Positions 16,534 to 25,223 of a stretch of 64,000 nucleotides of DNA are shown piece by piece; within the stretch, counting starts at the first letter, position 1, and every line of letters starts with the position of its first letter. Made by a program: the position numbers and the translations under genes. The notes below the pieces were generated by a model that was given only the letters and a program-made list of their open reading frames with translations, searched no databases and was not told the DNA's origin. Source of the DNA: JANYCO01 sp035535995 (GTDB taxonomy: Bacteria; Bacteroidota; Bacteroidia; Cytophagales; Cytophagaceae); the NCBI GenBank assembly GCA_035535995.1, contig DATLOZ010000002.1:124001-188000 (forward strand), in the 5' to 3' direction.

Positions 16534-17310
16534 ATGGAAACACCCAAACAACATACCATCGACCAAAGCCAGTCTGTAATTGACATCAAAGGATTATACA
16601 AATCCTTTGGCGACATGCATGTGCTAAAGGGAATTGATTTCAATGTATTCAAAGGAGAGAACGTAGGTGTACTTGGAAAATCAGGAACAGGAAAATCAGT
16701 ACTCATCAAACTTATTGTAGGGCTGCTGAAGCCCGATAGAGGCACTATCAAAGTGCTGGGCCAGCAAGTGGAAACACTTCGTGAGAAAGAACTCAATGCA
16801 CTTCGCTTGCGGATCGGATTTTCTTTTCAGAACAGCGCACTGTATGATAGCATGAACATTTATCAAAACCTTGCTTTCCCGCTTACCATGAATGTAAAAC
16901 ATCTTACCAAAGCAGACGTAGACAATGCCGTGGAAGAAGCGCTGGAAGCGGTAGGATTGAAAGATAAACGTTTTCAAATGCCGGCCGATCTTTCCGGCGG
17001 ACAAAAAAAAAGGATCGGTATTGCACGCACCTTGATCCTTAAGCCGGAGATTATGCTCTACGACGAGCCTACCTCTGGCCTGGACCCAATTACCAGCGCA
17101 GAGATCAATGAGCTGATCGTGGAAGTGCAGGAAAAGTATAATACCAGTTCGATAGTGATCACCCACGACCTTACCTGTGCGAAAGAAACCTGCAACAGGG
17201 TCACGATAATGATCGATGGAAAATTTACCAAGACAGGGAGCTTCGAAGAAGTCTTCGCAAGTCCGGATGAAAAAATAAAAAAATTTTACTCTTATAACTT
17301 TATTCAATAA
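16534..17310 (+). CDS. mlaF: Lipid-transport ABC ATPase MlaF
   Basis: 258 aa ABC ATPase. Walker A is GKSGTGKS at about 49-56, the Q-loop lies in FSFQNSAL, the signature is LSGGQKKR, and Walker B is IMLYDEPTSGLDP. It drives the MlaE permease. The start is 2 bp after the mlaE stop and its stop is 2 bp before mlaD, so the three genes are one transcript. Confidence 0.96.
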   Translation: METPKQHTIDQSQSVIDIKGLYKSFGDMHVLKGIDFNVFKGENVGVLGKSGTGKSVLIKLIVGLLKPDRGTIKVLGQQVETLREKELNALRLRIGFSFQNSALYDSMNIYQNLAFPLTMNVKHLTKADVDNAVEEALEAVGLKDKRFQMPADLSGGQKKRIGIARTLILKPEIMLYDEPTSGLDPITSAEINELIVEVQEKYNTSSIVITHDLTCAKETCNRVTIMIDGKFTKTGSFEEVFASPDEKIKKFYSYNFIQ

Positions 17311-17312
17311 AT

Positions 17313-18308
17313 ATGAACGAAACTTCAAATAAGCGCACAGTCATTGTAGGGATGTTTGTCCTGGTAGGACTTGCCTTCCTGCTGGCAGGAATTTTGATGG
17401 TGGGAAATATCCACGATACCTTCAAAAGAAAAATGAAAGTAGTAGCGCTCTTCGATGATGTAGGCGGCTTGCAGAGCGGTAACAATGTTTGGTTTTCCGG
17501 CGTCAAGATCGGTACGGTGAGCGGCATTCGTTTCTACGGTCAATCGCAGGTGGCAGTGTCCCTGAAAGTGGAAACCAAAGCCCAGCAATACATTCACAAA
17601 GACGCCAAGATCAAAGTGGGCGCCGACGGATTGATCGGTAATAAGATCCTGGTGATCTATGGGGGTACCGCGAACGCTCCGGAGATAGAGGACGGCGATA
17701 CGCTGCGCGTAGAAAAAACTTTTTCTTCTGAAGACATCATTAATACGCTGCAGGAAAACAACCGCAACATATTAGAGATCACCACCGATTTCAAAACCAT
17801 TAGTCGCAGGATTGTAAACGGCGAGGGGACTGTAGGAAAACTACTCAACGACAATGCACTGTATGCAAGCATCGATCAGGCAGCGATCTCCTTACAGGCC
17901 ACCTCAGCCAAGGCCAACGAGCTGATCACAAAACTAAATGTATATGCAGCCGGGTTGAATAAAAAAGGAACCCTGGCCAACGACCTTACTACCGACACGG
18001 TCGTTTTCAAATCCATGCGCGCTTCGGTAATGCAATTGCAGGAGATCGCAGATACTGCAAATGCATTGGTGGCCACACTAAAAGAAGCCAGCACCGATCC
18101 AAACACTCCGCTTGGCGTGATGATCCACGACAAAGAAGGAGGAATGCACCTGAAGAGAACATTGGAGAATATGGAAAAAAGCACCAAGACGCTCGATGAA
18201 GATCTGAAGGCTGCTCAACATAACTTTTTATTGAGAAGATATTTTAAGAAAAAAGCGAAGGAGGAAAAGAAACATCCTTCGGCGCAATCACACAATCCAA
18301 CTGAATAA
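17313..18308 (+). CDS. mlaD: MCE-domain lipid transport protein (MlaD-like)
   Basis: 331 aa. One N-terminal transmembrane helix (about 8-29), an MCE domain at about 38-115 (ALFDDVGGLQSGNNVWFSGVKIG), then a long helical region to about 310 and a basic tail (RRYFKKKAKEEKK). It forms the periplasmic hexameric ring that receives lipid from MlaE. It is longer than E. coli MlaD because of the coiled helical C-terminus, as is usual in Bacteroidota. Last gene of the operon; an AT-rich repeat hairpin begins right after the stop. Confidence 0.93.
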   Translation: MNETSNKRTVIVGMFVLVGLAFLLAGILMVGNIHDTFKRKMKVVALFDDVGGLQSGNNVWFSGVKIGTVSGIRFYGQSQVAVSLKVETKAQQYIHKDAKIKVGADGLIGNKILVIYGGTANAPEIEDGDTLRVEKTFSSEDIINTLQENNRNILEITTDFKTISRRIVNGEGTVGKLLNDNALYASIDQAAISLQATSAKANELITKLNVYAAGLNKKGTLANDLTTDTVVFKSMRASVMQLQEIADTANALVATLKEASTDPNTPLGVMIHDKEGGMHLKRTLENMEKSTKTLDEDLKAAQHNFLLRRYFKKKAKEEKKHPSAQSHNPTE

Positions 18309-18396
18309 ATTATGAATGTTGAATTATGAGTTATGAATTAGTTAAATTTAATTATTGTATTTTAACTCAACATTCATAACTCATAATTCATAATTA
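18309..18396. repeat. TATGAGTTATGAAT-family hairpin
   Basis: Left units ATGAATGTTGAATTATGAG and on pair imperfectly with right units ending CTCATAATTCATAATTAATG, over arms of about 33 nt. It starts directly after the mlaD stop and ends just before the next gene. It may end the mla transcript. Other paired copies are at 41812-41897 and 53217-53288. Confidence 0.75.
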
Positions 18397-18411
18397 ATGT
18401 ATTATATATTT

Positions 18412-19146
18412 ATGAAAAAACTTCAACTATTGTTTTTGCTTTGTGTAGTGACGCTCGTAGGCAGCTGTCACAAGAAAGACAAAGAAACTACAACTGTCAT
18501 CACACCCAACAGTTTTCTTTCGAGCAGTCAATATGAAAAACTTATTATTGAAATCCAGCAGGTAAGCGGCTACGAGCTTACAGATCAAACGATCAATAAT
18601 CTGGTGAGCTTTTTGGAACAGCGATTAAATAAACCCGGTGGAATTCAAGTAGTCAAAACAACTGTGGGTTCTGGTGGCAAAAGCGTATGGTCGCTATCTG
18701 ATCTTGCTGATCACGAAAAAGCGAACCGCACGCAGATCACCTCGGGCAATACCATTACGGCGTATTTTTATGTGGTGGACGGAGAATACACAGAAAGCAC
18801 TTCTACTTCTAAAATATTAGGTATAGCGTATAGTTCTTCTGCCATGGCAATATTTGGAAAATCAATCCAGATATATGCCAATCAACCTGGGCAACCTTCG
18901 CCCACTGCTATTGAAACTACTGTGATCGAACATGAATTCGGTCATATCCTGGGGTTGGTGAACAATGGCACTTCCATGCAGGTAAATCACCAGGACACTG
19001 ACAATGGAAAACACTGCAATAACACAAGCTGCCTGATGTACTACAACATCAATAGCAGCGAATCCATGACCAGCATCTTGAATGGCGGAATTCCATCGCT
19101 GGATAATAATTGTATAAATGATTTGCAGGCAAACGGGGGGAAATAA
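18412..19146 (+). CDS. Lipoprotein with archaemetzincin/matrixin-like zinc protease motif
   Basis: 244 aa from the ATG at 18412 (an ATG at 18397 would add five residues before the signal peptide). The lipobox is LVGSC with Cys19. The zinc motif is HEFGHILGL at 174-182; the usual third metzincin ligand position carries Asn184, so His193 in MQVNHQD may serve instead. A CNNTSCLMYY segment at 202-211 gives a Met-turn-like feature and two cysteines. It is likely a surface or periplasmic membrane-anchored protease. Substrate unknown. Monocistronic. Confidence 0.75.
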   Translation: MKKLQLLFLLCVVTLVGSCHKKDKETTTVITPNSFLSSSQYEKLIIEIQQVSGYELTDQTINNLVSFLEQRLNKPGGIQVVKTTVGSGGKSVWSLSDLADHEKANRTQITSGNTITAYFYVVDGEYTESTSTSKILGIAYSSSAMAIFGKSIQIYANQPGQPSPTAIETTVIEHEFGHILGLVNNGTSMQVNHQDTDNGKHCNNTSCLMYYNINSSESMTSILNGGIPSLDNNCINDLQANGGK

Positions 19147-19187
19147 AATACCGTTTTTCTTAATCATTAAATAAAATAACACGAAGG

Positions 19188-19223
19188 CACAAAGACACGA
19201 AGAGTTTTCTTCGTGTCTTTGTG
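19188..19223 (+). terminator. Terminator-like hairpin (CACAAAGACACGAAG family)
   Basis: A perfect 15-bp stem CACAAAGACACGAAG (19188-19202) and its complement (19209-19223) around loop AGTTTT, followed by AAAAA on the plus strand. An extra partial left arm ACACGAAGG precedes it. It lies 42 bp after the metalloprotease stop. Confidence 0.75.
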
Positions 19224-19337
19224 TTAAAAAATATTTTATATTCTTCTCATACAAAGCCTTTCATGTTTCCATTTTTTTAGAAACGAACTTCAAATCATTT
19301 TTTAAGGTTAATAGACCGTTCTAATCTTATTTCTCTT

Positions 19338-20354
19338 ATGAACCTAAAACTAAGCGTACTCGACCAGACACCGATCCGCCGGGGAAGTAATGCTGTTGAA
19401 GCACTGAAAGAAAGTACCGAACTGGTACAACTCGCCGAACAACTTGGCTACACACGCTATTGGCTTTCCGAACATCATAACAGCAAATCACTGGCAGGCG
19501 CTGCTCCGGAAGTTTTGATCGCGCGACTGGCAAGTCTTACTTCCCGCATCCGGCTTGGCTCTGGTGGCATCATGCTTCCTAACCATAGCACACTGAAAGT
19601 TGCCGAAAATTTTCGCTTACTCGAAGGCCTCTTTCCGGGCCGTATCGACCTTGGCCTCGGGCGCGCTCCGGGCGGTGACCGGCTTACAGCCAGTCTGCTC
19701 AATCCTTCCAATACCTTCAGCCCCTCCGACTACCTGCGCCAACTCTCCGATCTGCAAGCTTTTCTGGCAGGAGACCCTGATTCCGAATCAGGAGGAAAGG
19801 TAATGGCGATCCCCGACATCGCTACGCAGCCACAGCTCTGGGTGCTGAGCTCAAGTGGCGAGAGCGCATACATTGCAGCGCACTATGGCATGGCGCTTTC
19901 CTTTGCGCAATTCATTAACCCGCTGGGAGGTCCGGAAGCTGCCAGGGCTTATCGCGAACGTTTTCTTCCTTCCGAACAATTAGCTGAACCGCAAGTAAGC
20001 GTAGGCATTTTTGTTTTCTGTGCTGCTACGGAAGAGAAAGCGCAGCAAATGCAAACCATGATGGATTATCGTTTACTGAATTTTGAAAAAGGAAGATACG
20101 ATGCGCAGTTTTCTTATGAAGAAGCAAGTAGTTATAAATACACAGAACAAGAATGGAACCGCGTACTCTACAACCGGGGCCGCGCCGTTTCGGGTACGCC
20201 AGACAAAGTAAAAGAAGAGCTAATAGATCTGGCAAAAGATTTTACGGCTGATGAAATTGTGGTGAGTACTTTTGCAGAACGTTTTGAAGACCGTGTGAAT
20301 TCTTACAAACTCCTGGCGAAGGCATTCGATCTGAATAAAGAATTACAGCATTAA
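19338..20354 (+). CDS. LLM-class (luciferase-like) flavin-dependent oxidoreductase
   Basis: 338 aa, a full-length bacterial luciferase-like TIM barrel. Near the N-terminus it reads LSVLDQTPI, then YWLSEHHN, the conserved SRIRLGSGGIMLPNHS, and FPGRIDLGLGRAPG, as in the YhbW/MsnO8 branch. These proteins are probable FMN-dependent monooxygenases of unknown substrate. Base composition of the third codon position looks GC-richer than that of neighbours in several stretches, which could mean transfer, but this is only an impression. It converges on the next gene across a strong hairpin. Confidence 0.9.
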   Translation: MNLKLSVLDQTPIRRGSNAVEALKESTELVQLAEQLGYTRYWLSEHHNSKSLAGAAPEVLIARLASLTSRIRLGSGGIMLPNHSTLKVAENFRLLEGLFPGRIDLGLGRAPGGDRLTASLLNPSNTFSPSDYLRQLSDLQAFLAGDPDSESGGKVMAIPDIATQPQLWVLSSSGESAYIAAHYGMALSFAQFINPLGGPEAARAYRERFLPSEQLAEPQVSVGIFVFCAATEEKAQQMQTMMDYRLLNFEKGRYDAQFSYEEASSYKYTEQEWNRVLYNRGRAVSGTPDKVKEELIDLAKDFTADEIVVSTFAERFEDRVNSYKLLAKAFDLNKELQH

Positions 20355-20368
20355 CTTCTTCTCCCATT

Positions 20369-20414
20369 GCACCCTTCCTATTGCTGGCGTCCCCGCCAGC
20401 AATAGGAAGGGTGC
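20369..20414. terminator. Bidirectional hairpin containing the GCTGGCG REP core
   Basis: A perfect 21-bp stem (20369-20389 and 20394-20414) with TCCC loop between two convergent genes. The inner part TTGCTGGCG/CGCCAGCAA is the same core as both palindromes beside the RAYT gene at 13796-13960. It probably works as a terminator built from, or giving rise to, the REP sequence. Confidence 0.85.
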
Positions 20415-20431
20415 TACCAGTCAACCAATAT

Positions 20432-20926
20432 TTAAAAAGTCAATCGAGCAATCTTCTGCTTGTATTCAGCATTTTTATCCATTGAATACGTTTCTACGAA
20501 AAGCCCTGCAATGCCAATTATGATCAGCCCTACGGCTACTCCTTTTAACACAGGCGAAGGCACAAAGATCGGCATCGTAATACCGATTACTACCATGAGA
20601 GAAAAAGAAATAAAACCTGCGAGATAACTTGACTCCAACACTTTTTCTATACGATCCATTTCAAACGCATGCAACGCACGATCTGTCTGCGTGAACTTAG
20701 CGGTTTGATAAATTTTATATTGACAATATCCGGAATAAACCGAACCTGTGATCGTAAAAAATATAGCTGCTCCGAAGATGGCATAGGACAACCCTTTTTT
20801 AAAAGCATTCGGAGAAGTTAGTTTCCAAACCAGGTACATGCCAACCATCAGCACAACACCGACTAGAATACTGACAAGCGCCATGTTGCGTTCATCGAGG
20901 TAGTATTGTACAATATAGTTTTTCAT
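20432..20926 (-). CDS. Hypothetical four-helix membrane protein
   Basis: 164 aa with four predicted transmembrane helices (about 13-36, 47-66, 98-120 and 123-146). There is no signal peptide and no motif that I recognise. The soluble stretch 70-97 carries KFTQTDRALHAFEMDRIEKVLE and the C-terminus is SMDKNAEYKQKIARLTF. It stands alone; its neighbours give no hint of a role. Confidence 0.7.
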   Translation of the reverse strand: MKNYIVQYYLDERNMALVSILVGVVLMVGMYLVWKLTSPNAFKKGLSYAIFGAAIFFTITGSVYSGYCQYKIYQTAKFTQTDRALHAFEMDRIEKVLESSYLAGFISFSLMVVIGITMPIFVPSPVLKGVAVGLIIIGIAGLFVETYSMDKNAEYKQKIARLTF

Positions 20927-20996
20927 AACAATTGAGTAGAGTTAAAAGGTATTAATATTTTGATTAATAAATTAAAAAAATATTTCTACAATAAAA

Positions 20997-21037
20997 AATG
21001 CCTCACCTCTCCGCCGTTCGGCAGATGGCAAGGCATT
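20997..21037 (-). terminator. Likely terminator of the acidic small protein
   Basis: AATGCCT at 20997-21003 pairs with AGGCATT at 21031-21037, with a small inner GCCG/CGGC hairpin and an A-run on the left that reads as T-run on the minus strand. It lies 66 bp beyond the stop of the gene at 21103-21408. Confidence 0.55.
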
Positions 21038-21102
21038 CATTCTACAGGTATAAATTAGAATTAAGAAATTTCAGAATAGAAAATGACTACTATAAGTTCT
21101 GA

Positions 21103-21408
21103 TTAGTCTTCGTGTTCTTCTTCTAAATTCTGATGGTTTTCTCCACCTAAACTATAATAATTATTTTCTTCGTCTTCGCTGCCGATTCGTTCCTGTGCAT
21201 CGTCGAGCTCTGCGCCTGGGATGTCAAGGCCATTGTCGCTTTCTCCATCTTCAAAATCCAGGTTTTCTACTTTATTGCCCCGGTTGTAAATATCTTCGCT
21301 TGCAGGATATAAAGGATACCCGGGAAAACTTTTTTTACTATTCTGCTTTTTAGCAGTCTTACTTGACTTGGCCAAAGACTGTTTATTTTTAGTTGCTTTC
21401 GTTTTCAT
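21103..21408 (-). CDS. Small charge-segregated hypothetical protein
   Basis: 101 aa with a split charge pattern: residues 1-28 are strongly basic (MKTKATKNKQSLAKSSKTAK and KKS), and the remainder, from about 45, is strongly acidic and low in hydrophobics (LDDAQERIGSEDEENNYYS, NLEEEHED). There is no signal peptide and it is probably largely disordered. It could bind nucleic acid or a protein partner, but nothing shows this. The clean start, stop and terminator favour a real gene. Confidence 0.6.
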   Translation of the reverse strand: MKTKATKNKQSLAKSSKTAKKQNSKKSFPGYPLYPASEDIYNRGNKVENLDFEDGESDNGLDIPGAELDDAQERIGSEDEENNYYSLGGENHQNLEEEHED

Positions 21409-21606
21409 CGCCGTAAATGTTTTACACTACTAATTTCGTTTTATTTATCGTAAGATGCATTACAACGATCTTGGAACTCGTTATACTATTCCCAGTGAAT
21501 GTTGATGGTCAAAACTGAAACAAAACTGAAGTTTCAAGAAAATAGATCTTCTGCGCAAGTACTGTTTTTAATCGTCGTCTAATGATCTAAACGAATTCTT
21601 AATTTA

Positions 21607-21993
21607 ATGAAGAAACTATTGATGGCTTGTATGCTTCTAGGAGGCGTACTTGCTTTTGCTCCTTCCGCTTTTTCACAAGAACATCAACACGGCAACGGAC
21701 AAGGTCAGCACGGTAATGGCAACGGGCAAAACGGAGGTGGTCGCGAAATGGACTACGACAAATTAAAAACCGATCTTTCGCTCACCGATGCACAAGTATC
21801 TTCTATGAAAGATCTTGATTCGCAGTACAAAACTAAAATGGAAACACTACGCAAAGACACTAGTCTGAGCGAAGAAGACAAAAAATCTAAAATGCAGGAG
21901 CTGAGAAAATCCAAAGAAGCAGATCTTAAAAAGATCTTGTCTGAAGAGCAATATCAAAAGCTCACCAACAGAGGCCCTAAAGGAGGCAAATAG
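21607..21993 (+). CDS. Secreted Spy/CpxP-like small helical protein
   Basis: 128 aa. Signal peptide with cleavage near AFSQ|EHQ, then a His/Gly/Asn/Gln-rich spacer (about 24-47), then a helical region with LSLTDAQVSSMKDLDSQY, resembling the LTxxQ repeats of Spy/CpxP periplasmic proteins and Bacteroidota DUF4890-like proteins. The basic/acidic helices continue to a RGPKGGK tail. A periplasmic chaperone or envelope-stress role is a guess from the fold. A strong terminator follows. Confidence 0.7.
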   Translation: MKKLLMACMLLGGVLAFAPSAFSQEHQHGNGQGQHGNGNGQNGGGREMDYDKLKTDLSLTDAQVSSMKDLDSQYKTKMETLRKDTSLSEEDKKSKMQELRKSKEADLKKILSEEQYQKLTNRGPKGGK

Positions 21994-22047
21994 TTTCAAA
22001 CCGGAATAGCCTTTTCGTTGTTTAGGTTCTATAAGTACTGTTCCGGT

Positions 22048-22089
22048 ACGCCGGGGCTACTGGGCTATTATGCTCAGTATTCCCGGCGT
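22048..22089 (+). terminator. Rho-independent terminator
   Basis: ACGCCGGG at 22048-22055 pairs with CCCGGCGT at 22082-22089, followed by a run of T. It ends the Spy-like gene. Confidence 0.8.
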
Positions 22090-22194
22090 TTTTTTTACTC
22101 CATACATCGATCTTCTATATTTATTTACATACTTATACTGTAATGATATAAGCTATTTCATTTTTCATGTAAAATTTTTTCGCAACGGTAGGTT

Positions 22195-22202
22195 TATCTT
22201 TG
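22195..22202 (+). promoter_or_regulatory. TAnnTTTG promoter element
   Basis: TATCTTTG matches the -7 box of Bacteroidota promoters and lies 29 bp before the ATG of the small lipoprotein at 22232. I see no clear TTTG at the matching upstream distance. Confidence 0.5.
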
Positions 22203-22231
22203 TTTATATATTTTAAAAAACAAGGACAACA

Positions 22232-22477
22232 ATGAAACAATCTATATTCGTAGTAGGATTAGCAATAGTTGCAACTACTATTTTTTCTTCTTGCAAGAAA
22301 GATTATACCTGTAAATGTCAGAAGATATACACTGACTCCAGTGGTTCCGTGAGTGTGAACGATGGTTCATATGTCTTCAAAGACAACGAAGCGAGAGCTA
22401 GCGATCAGTGCAACAAACAAGAAAGCACTGGTACCGATCTGAGAGGTCAGTATTCAAGACAATGCGATATTCAATAG
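22232..22477 (+). CDS. Small Cys-rich hypothetical lipoprotein
   Basis: 81 aa. Signal with lipobox TTIFSSC (Cys21) followed by KKDYTCKC, then a short domain with two further cysteines (SDQCNKQES and SRQCDIQ at the end). The four non-lipid cysteines could form two disulfides. It is typical of the many short lipoproteins of Bacteroidota and has no known function. It faces the acyltransferase gene across a perfect bidirectional terminator. Confidence 0.7.
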   Translation: MKQSIFVVGLAIVATTIFSSCKKDYTCKCQKIYTDSSGSVSVNDGSYVFKDNEARASDQCNKQESTGTDLRGQYSRQCDIQ

Positions 22478-22500
22478 ACGTGAATTTATTTTTGGAATTA

Positions 22501-22544
22501 AAAAAAAAACAATCATCCTTAGTCAAGGATGATTGTTTTTTTTT
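22501..22544. terminator. Perfect bidirectional terminator
   Basis: A 20-bp perfect stem (22501-22520, 22525-22544) with loop AGTC, bounded by nine A on the left and nine T on the right, between convergent genes. Confidence 0.93.
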
Positions 22545-22546
22545 AA

Positions 22547-23638
22547 TCATATGATCCATTTCTTGACTGTGTGGTTGAGTTTTTCAAGAAATAATTTTTC
22601 AAATTTATAACACAGCCAACCAAGGCCAATGCTTATAAAGCAGGACGCTAAGGGAATAAGTAACATCTTCGGGTCCCCTTGCTGGATGGGGGTTTGCTCC
22701 TGTATAGTAAGCCATGACATCAGCGAAACCACTACACAAAAATGTATTGCATAGACAGCAAAAGAAATTTCACCCCAAAAACGCGAAAGTCTATTACTAA
22801 AAAATTTCACTAAATATACATTGCAATAAATAGCTCCTACCAGAAAAAAGGTCATATAGAGATAAGAAATAAATGTCTCTTGCGGTTCATCACCCATTGT
22901 ATCATACGCGATCACACCTCCTACTACTAAGAAAGAGCAGACCAAGGTATATTTCCATTGTCTCCACTTTTCAAGAACTCCTTCTGCGCGCAAATAGCCA
23001 AGGATCATTCCAAAAAGAAAAAGCGCGAGCCAGGATTCCATCCAGGTAAAAAACACAAACTGCACGAGCAAAATTACAAAAGGTTTTTTCACATGAGGCA
23101 ATACAAACACATTTATAAATACTACAAGCGAACCGAGGAGCTCTACACTCATCGTCCACAAGAAGGGATTGTAAGAAGTATGAACATCGTGTTTGAAATA
23201 TACGCCATACAAGCTATACTGAATACAAGCATAGAGATCAGCCGAGAAAGTGATGAAGATCCCGAGCCAATCTTCGCGGTGGAGAATTTTTCCTGCTCCC
23301 CCGGGAAAGGTGAGTGAAAGTTTCATCAATACATATACCACCAAGCAGGAAAGCAATACAAGAAATGTAAGCCGGAAATAACGCGCGAGCACCAAACGCA
23401 CGGTGGTGTAGGTGGAGCCTTTTCGAAAATAAGAATTGGAAAGTGCATCGCCGGAAAGCACAAAGAAAATAAATACTGCCAATGTACCGTCGAGGATAAA
23501 ATTAAAATACCCGGTGCGGATCATCGGATATTTTATTCCATAACTTTCCCAGAAGAAATGATAGAACAGCACCGAAAGAGCAGCCCATCCGCGGATGCCG
23601 TCGATCTCATAGTTGCGTGGTGTGTTGGTGGTTTCCAT
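22547..23638 (-). CDS. Acyltransferase 3 (OafA/YrhL-like) membrane protein
   Basis: 363 aa with about ten transmembrane helices. The N-terminus has EIDGIRGWAALSVLFYHFFWES, in which the R-G and H match the acyltransferase 3 active-site motifs; FVLSGDALSNSYF matches the second conserved block (more often FFVLSGF). It should transfer acyl groups to envelope glycans such as O-antigen or peptidoglycan. The nearest neighbour on the same strand is a BamA-like barrel 72 bp upstream, so the two may share a transcript. Confidence 0.88.
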   Translation of the reverse strand: METTNTPRNYEIDGIRGWAALSVLFYHFFWESYGIKYPMIRTGYFNFILDGTLAVFIFFVLSGDALSNSYFRKGSTYTTVRLVLARYFRLTFLVLLSCLVVYVLMKLSLTFPGGAGKILHREDWLGIFITFSADLYACIQYSLYGVYFKHDVHTSYNPFLWTMSVELLGSLVVFINVFVLPHVKKPFVILLVQFVFFTWMESWLALFLFGMILGYLRAEGVLEKWRQWKYTLVCSFLVVGGVIAYDTMGDEPQETFISYLYMTFFLVGAIYCNVYLVKFFSNRLSRFWGEISFAVYAIHFCVVVSLMSWLTIQEQTPIQQGDPKMLLIPLASCFISIGLGWLCYKFEKLFLEKLNHTVKKWII

Positions 23639-23710
23639 AGTCGGAGAAATTATTAAACGGATTCGGAAAATATTTATTTATATCCTAATTCACAACTTTC
23701 ATTTCAAGAA

Positions 23711-24967
23711 TTAAAACACCTCTCCCAAATTAATAAAGAATCCCCTCGAGCCTCCAGCGCCGAATCCATAATCAACGGCGATATTGGTTTTGGAATATTT
23801 GTTCATCTTCACACGTACTCCAAAGCCCCAGCCTGCGTATACACGTTGGAGCTTGTTGGTGATATTGTCAGTTACAGATTCTCCGTTTAGAAATACTACA
23901 CCTCCGAGTAAACCATTGTTCGTAATAGCAAAGCGGTATTCGGTTTCGGCGTACAACATATTTTTACTACGAAATCTTCCTTGTATATATCCTCTGCCAG
24001 TATTGTTGGTAAGATCGGTGCCTGTGCTGGGAAGCATGGTATATGGCGGATTGCCGCCGGTAGTGAGCCATATGTAGCTCCAGAAAGCCAACACATTTTT
24101 AGAAGAGAAAGGAAGCTTGTTGTATTTCCGCAGATCAATTACCAGCGATTCCCAATTATTATCACTTCCTAAGAAAGTAAAATTAGTGCGATATAATACG
24201 TGTGCATAATATCCATTGTCCGGATTGATCGAATTTTTTCTATTGTCATATTTAAAATTCAGCGCCACTCCGGAGGCCACTACTTTTCGGTGCAATCCAT
24301 ATTTCTGAAAATCCGTCTGGCGATTTGCCGGCGGGTCCAATTCACGCAGGTTCCAGAAGTAATCGAGATGGTAGCCGAGTCCTACATAGATATTGCGGGC
24401 TATCGAACGTAGTAAGGTCTGATAAGAACGTATATAAGAATAATCGATGTGATACCCATCGCTGAGCTTGGTATCATCGCCAAGGCCGTAGGTAGTAGAA
24501 GGATATTTCCAATAGCGCCAGTCGGTAGAGAGATTGTATTTATTTCCTCTGGTCCAGATATTCGATTGCAATGGAAGGAGAATTTGCCTGTTTTGCGAAT
24601 AGGTCAAATTGACGAGTACACTTGAGATATTTTCTTTTCTTTCTTTACTGGTATAAAATGCTCCGTTTACAACTCCCAGTACTACAAATCTTGTCTGCAA
24701 GCTGTAGCCCACGCAGGGTAAGGCCGATATGAGAAGATCTCTGTGTTTGGGTGATTGTGTGGTATCTGGCCTGTGTACAGAAGGTTGTTTTTTTTTAAAT
24801 ACTTTTCTCCATACATCGGGCAAGTCCATTTCCTTTCGCTCGGTGCGAGCTTCCGCGCTGTCTACAACTTTTTCTCCCAGGATGATCTGTTCAGGCACAG
24901 GTTCCTGCGCTTTTGCCTTAAAGGCAAAAAAAAGAACAAAGAAAAAAAGTGCAACCCTGCCAGGCAT
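23711..24967 (-). CDS. BamA/TamA-family outer-membrane surface antigen without POTRA repeats
   Basis: 418 aa. Signal peptide cut near AKAQ|EPV, a charged N-terminal linker (about 22-75), then an Omp85-type beta-barrel to the C-terminus, which ends GFFINLGEVF with a terminal Phe. The segment YAGWGFGVRVKMNKYSKTNIAVDYGFG looks like the conserved end of the barrel. The length leaves no room for POTRA domains. Short Omp85 members may export or assemble a partner; the upstream gap and neighbours do not identify one. Confidence 0.78.
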   Translation of the reverse strand: MPGRVALFFFVLFFAFKAKAQEPVPEQIILGEKVVDSAEARTERKEMDLPDVWRKVFKKKQPSVHRPDTTQSPKHRDLLISALPCVGYSLQTRFVVLGVVNGAFYTSKERKENISSVLVNLTYSQNRQILLPLQSNIWTRGNKYNLSTDWRYWKYPSTTYGLGDDTKLSDGYHIDYSYIRSYQTLLRSIARNIYVGLGYHLDYFWNLRELDPPANRQTDFQKYGLHRKVVASGVALNFKYDNRKNSINPDNGYYAHVLYRTNFTFLGSDNNWESLVIDLRKYNKLPFSSKNVLAFWSYIWLTTGGNPPYTMLPSTGTDLTNNTGRGYIQGRFRSKNMLYAETEYRFAITNNGLLGGVVFLNGESVTDNITNKLQRVYAGWGFGVRVKMNKYSKTNIAVDYGFGAGGSRGFFINLGEVF

Positions 24968-25172
24968 TCGGTAATTGTATTAATTATTTAAAGATAAGCC
25001 GGATATATGAGATATGCACATGTAACTCTCTTTATTTTCCCGATTGGCTTGTATCTAGTGGTACAACGAAAAAATTATAAATTATGAGTTATGAATGTTG
25101 AGTTTATTTTCTAAAATATAAAACAATTTTTATGTCGCCGTGAATGAGAAGGAGATTCTCATAAATAAAAAA
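24968..25172. other. Intergenic stretch with AT-rich repeat arm
   Basis: Between the BamA-like gene and the RNase G terminator. It holds one arm of the AT-rich family (TTATGAGTTATGAATGTTGAG, about 25081-25101) and nothing else that I recognise. Confidence 0.5.
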
Positions 25173-25199
25173 GGCCTGCATGGATACTTCCTGCAGGCC
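25173..25199 (-). terminator. Terminator of the RNase G gene
   Basis: GGCCTGCA (25173-25180) pairs with TGCAGGCC (25192-25199), 25 bp past the stop; the minus-strand reading then runs into TTTTTTATTTAT. Confidence 0.75.
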
Positions 25200-25223
25200 C
25201 TAAATATTAAGGGTTATAGCGTA

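Noticed and set aside
19338..20354. Horizontal transfer of the luciferase-like oxidoreductase
   Set aside because: It seems GC-richer than neighbours in places, but I could not compute composition and no mobility gene or tRNA junction is adjacent.
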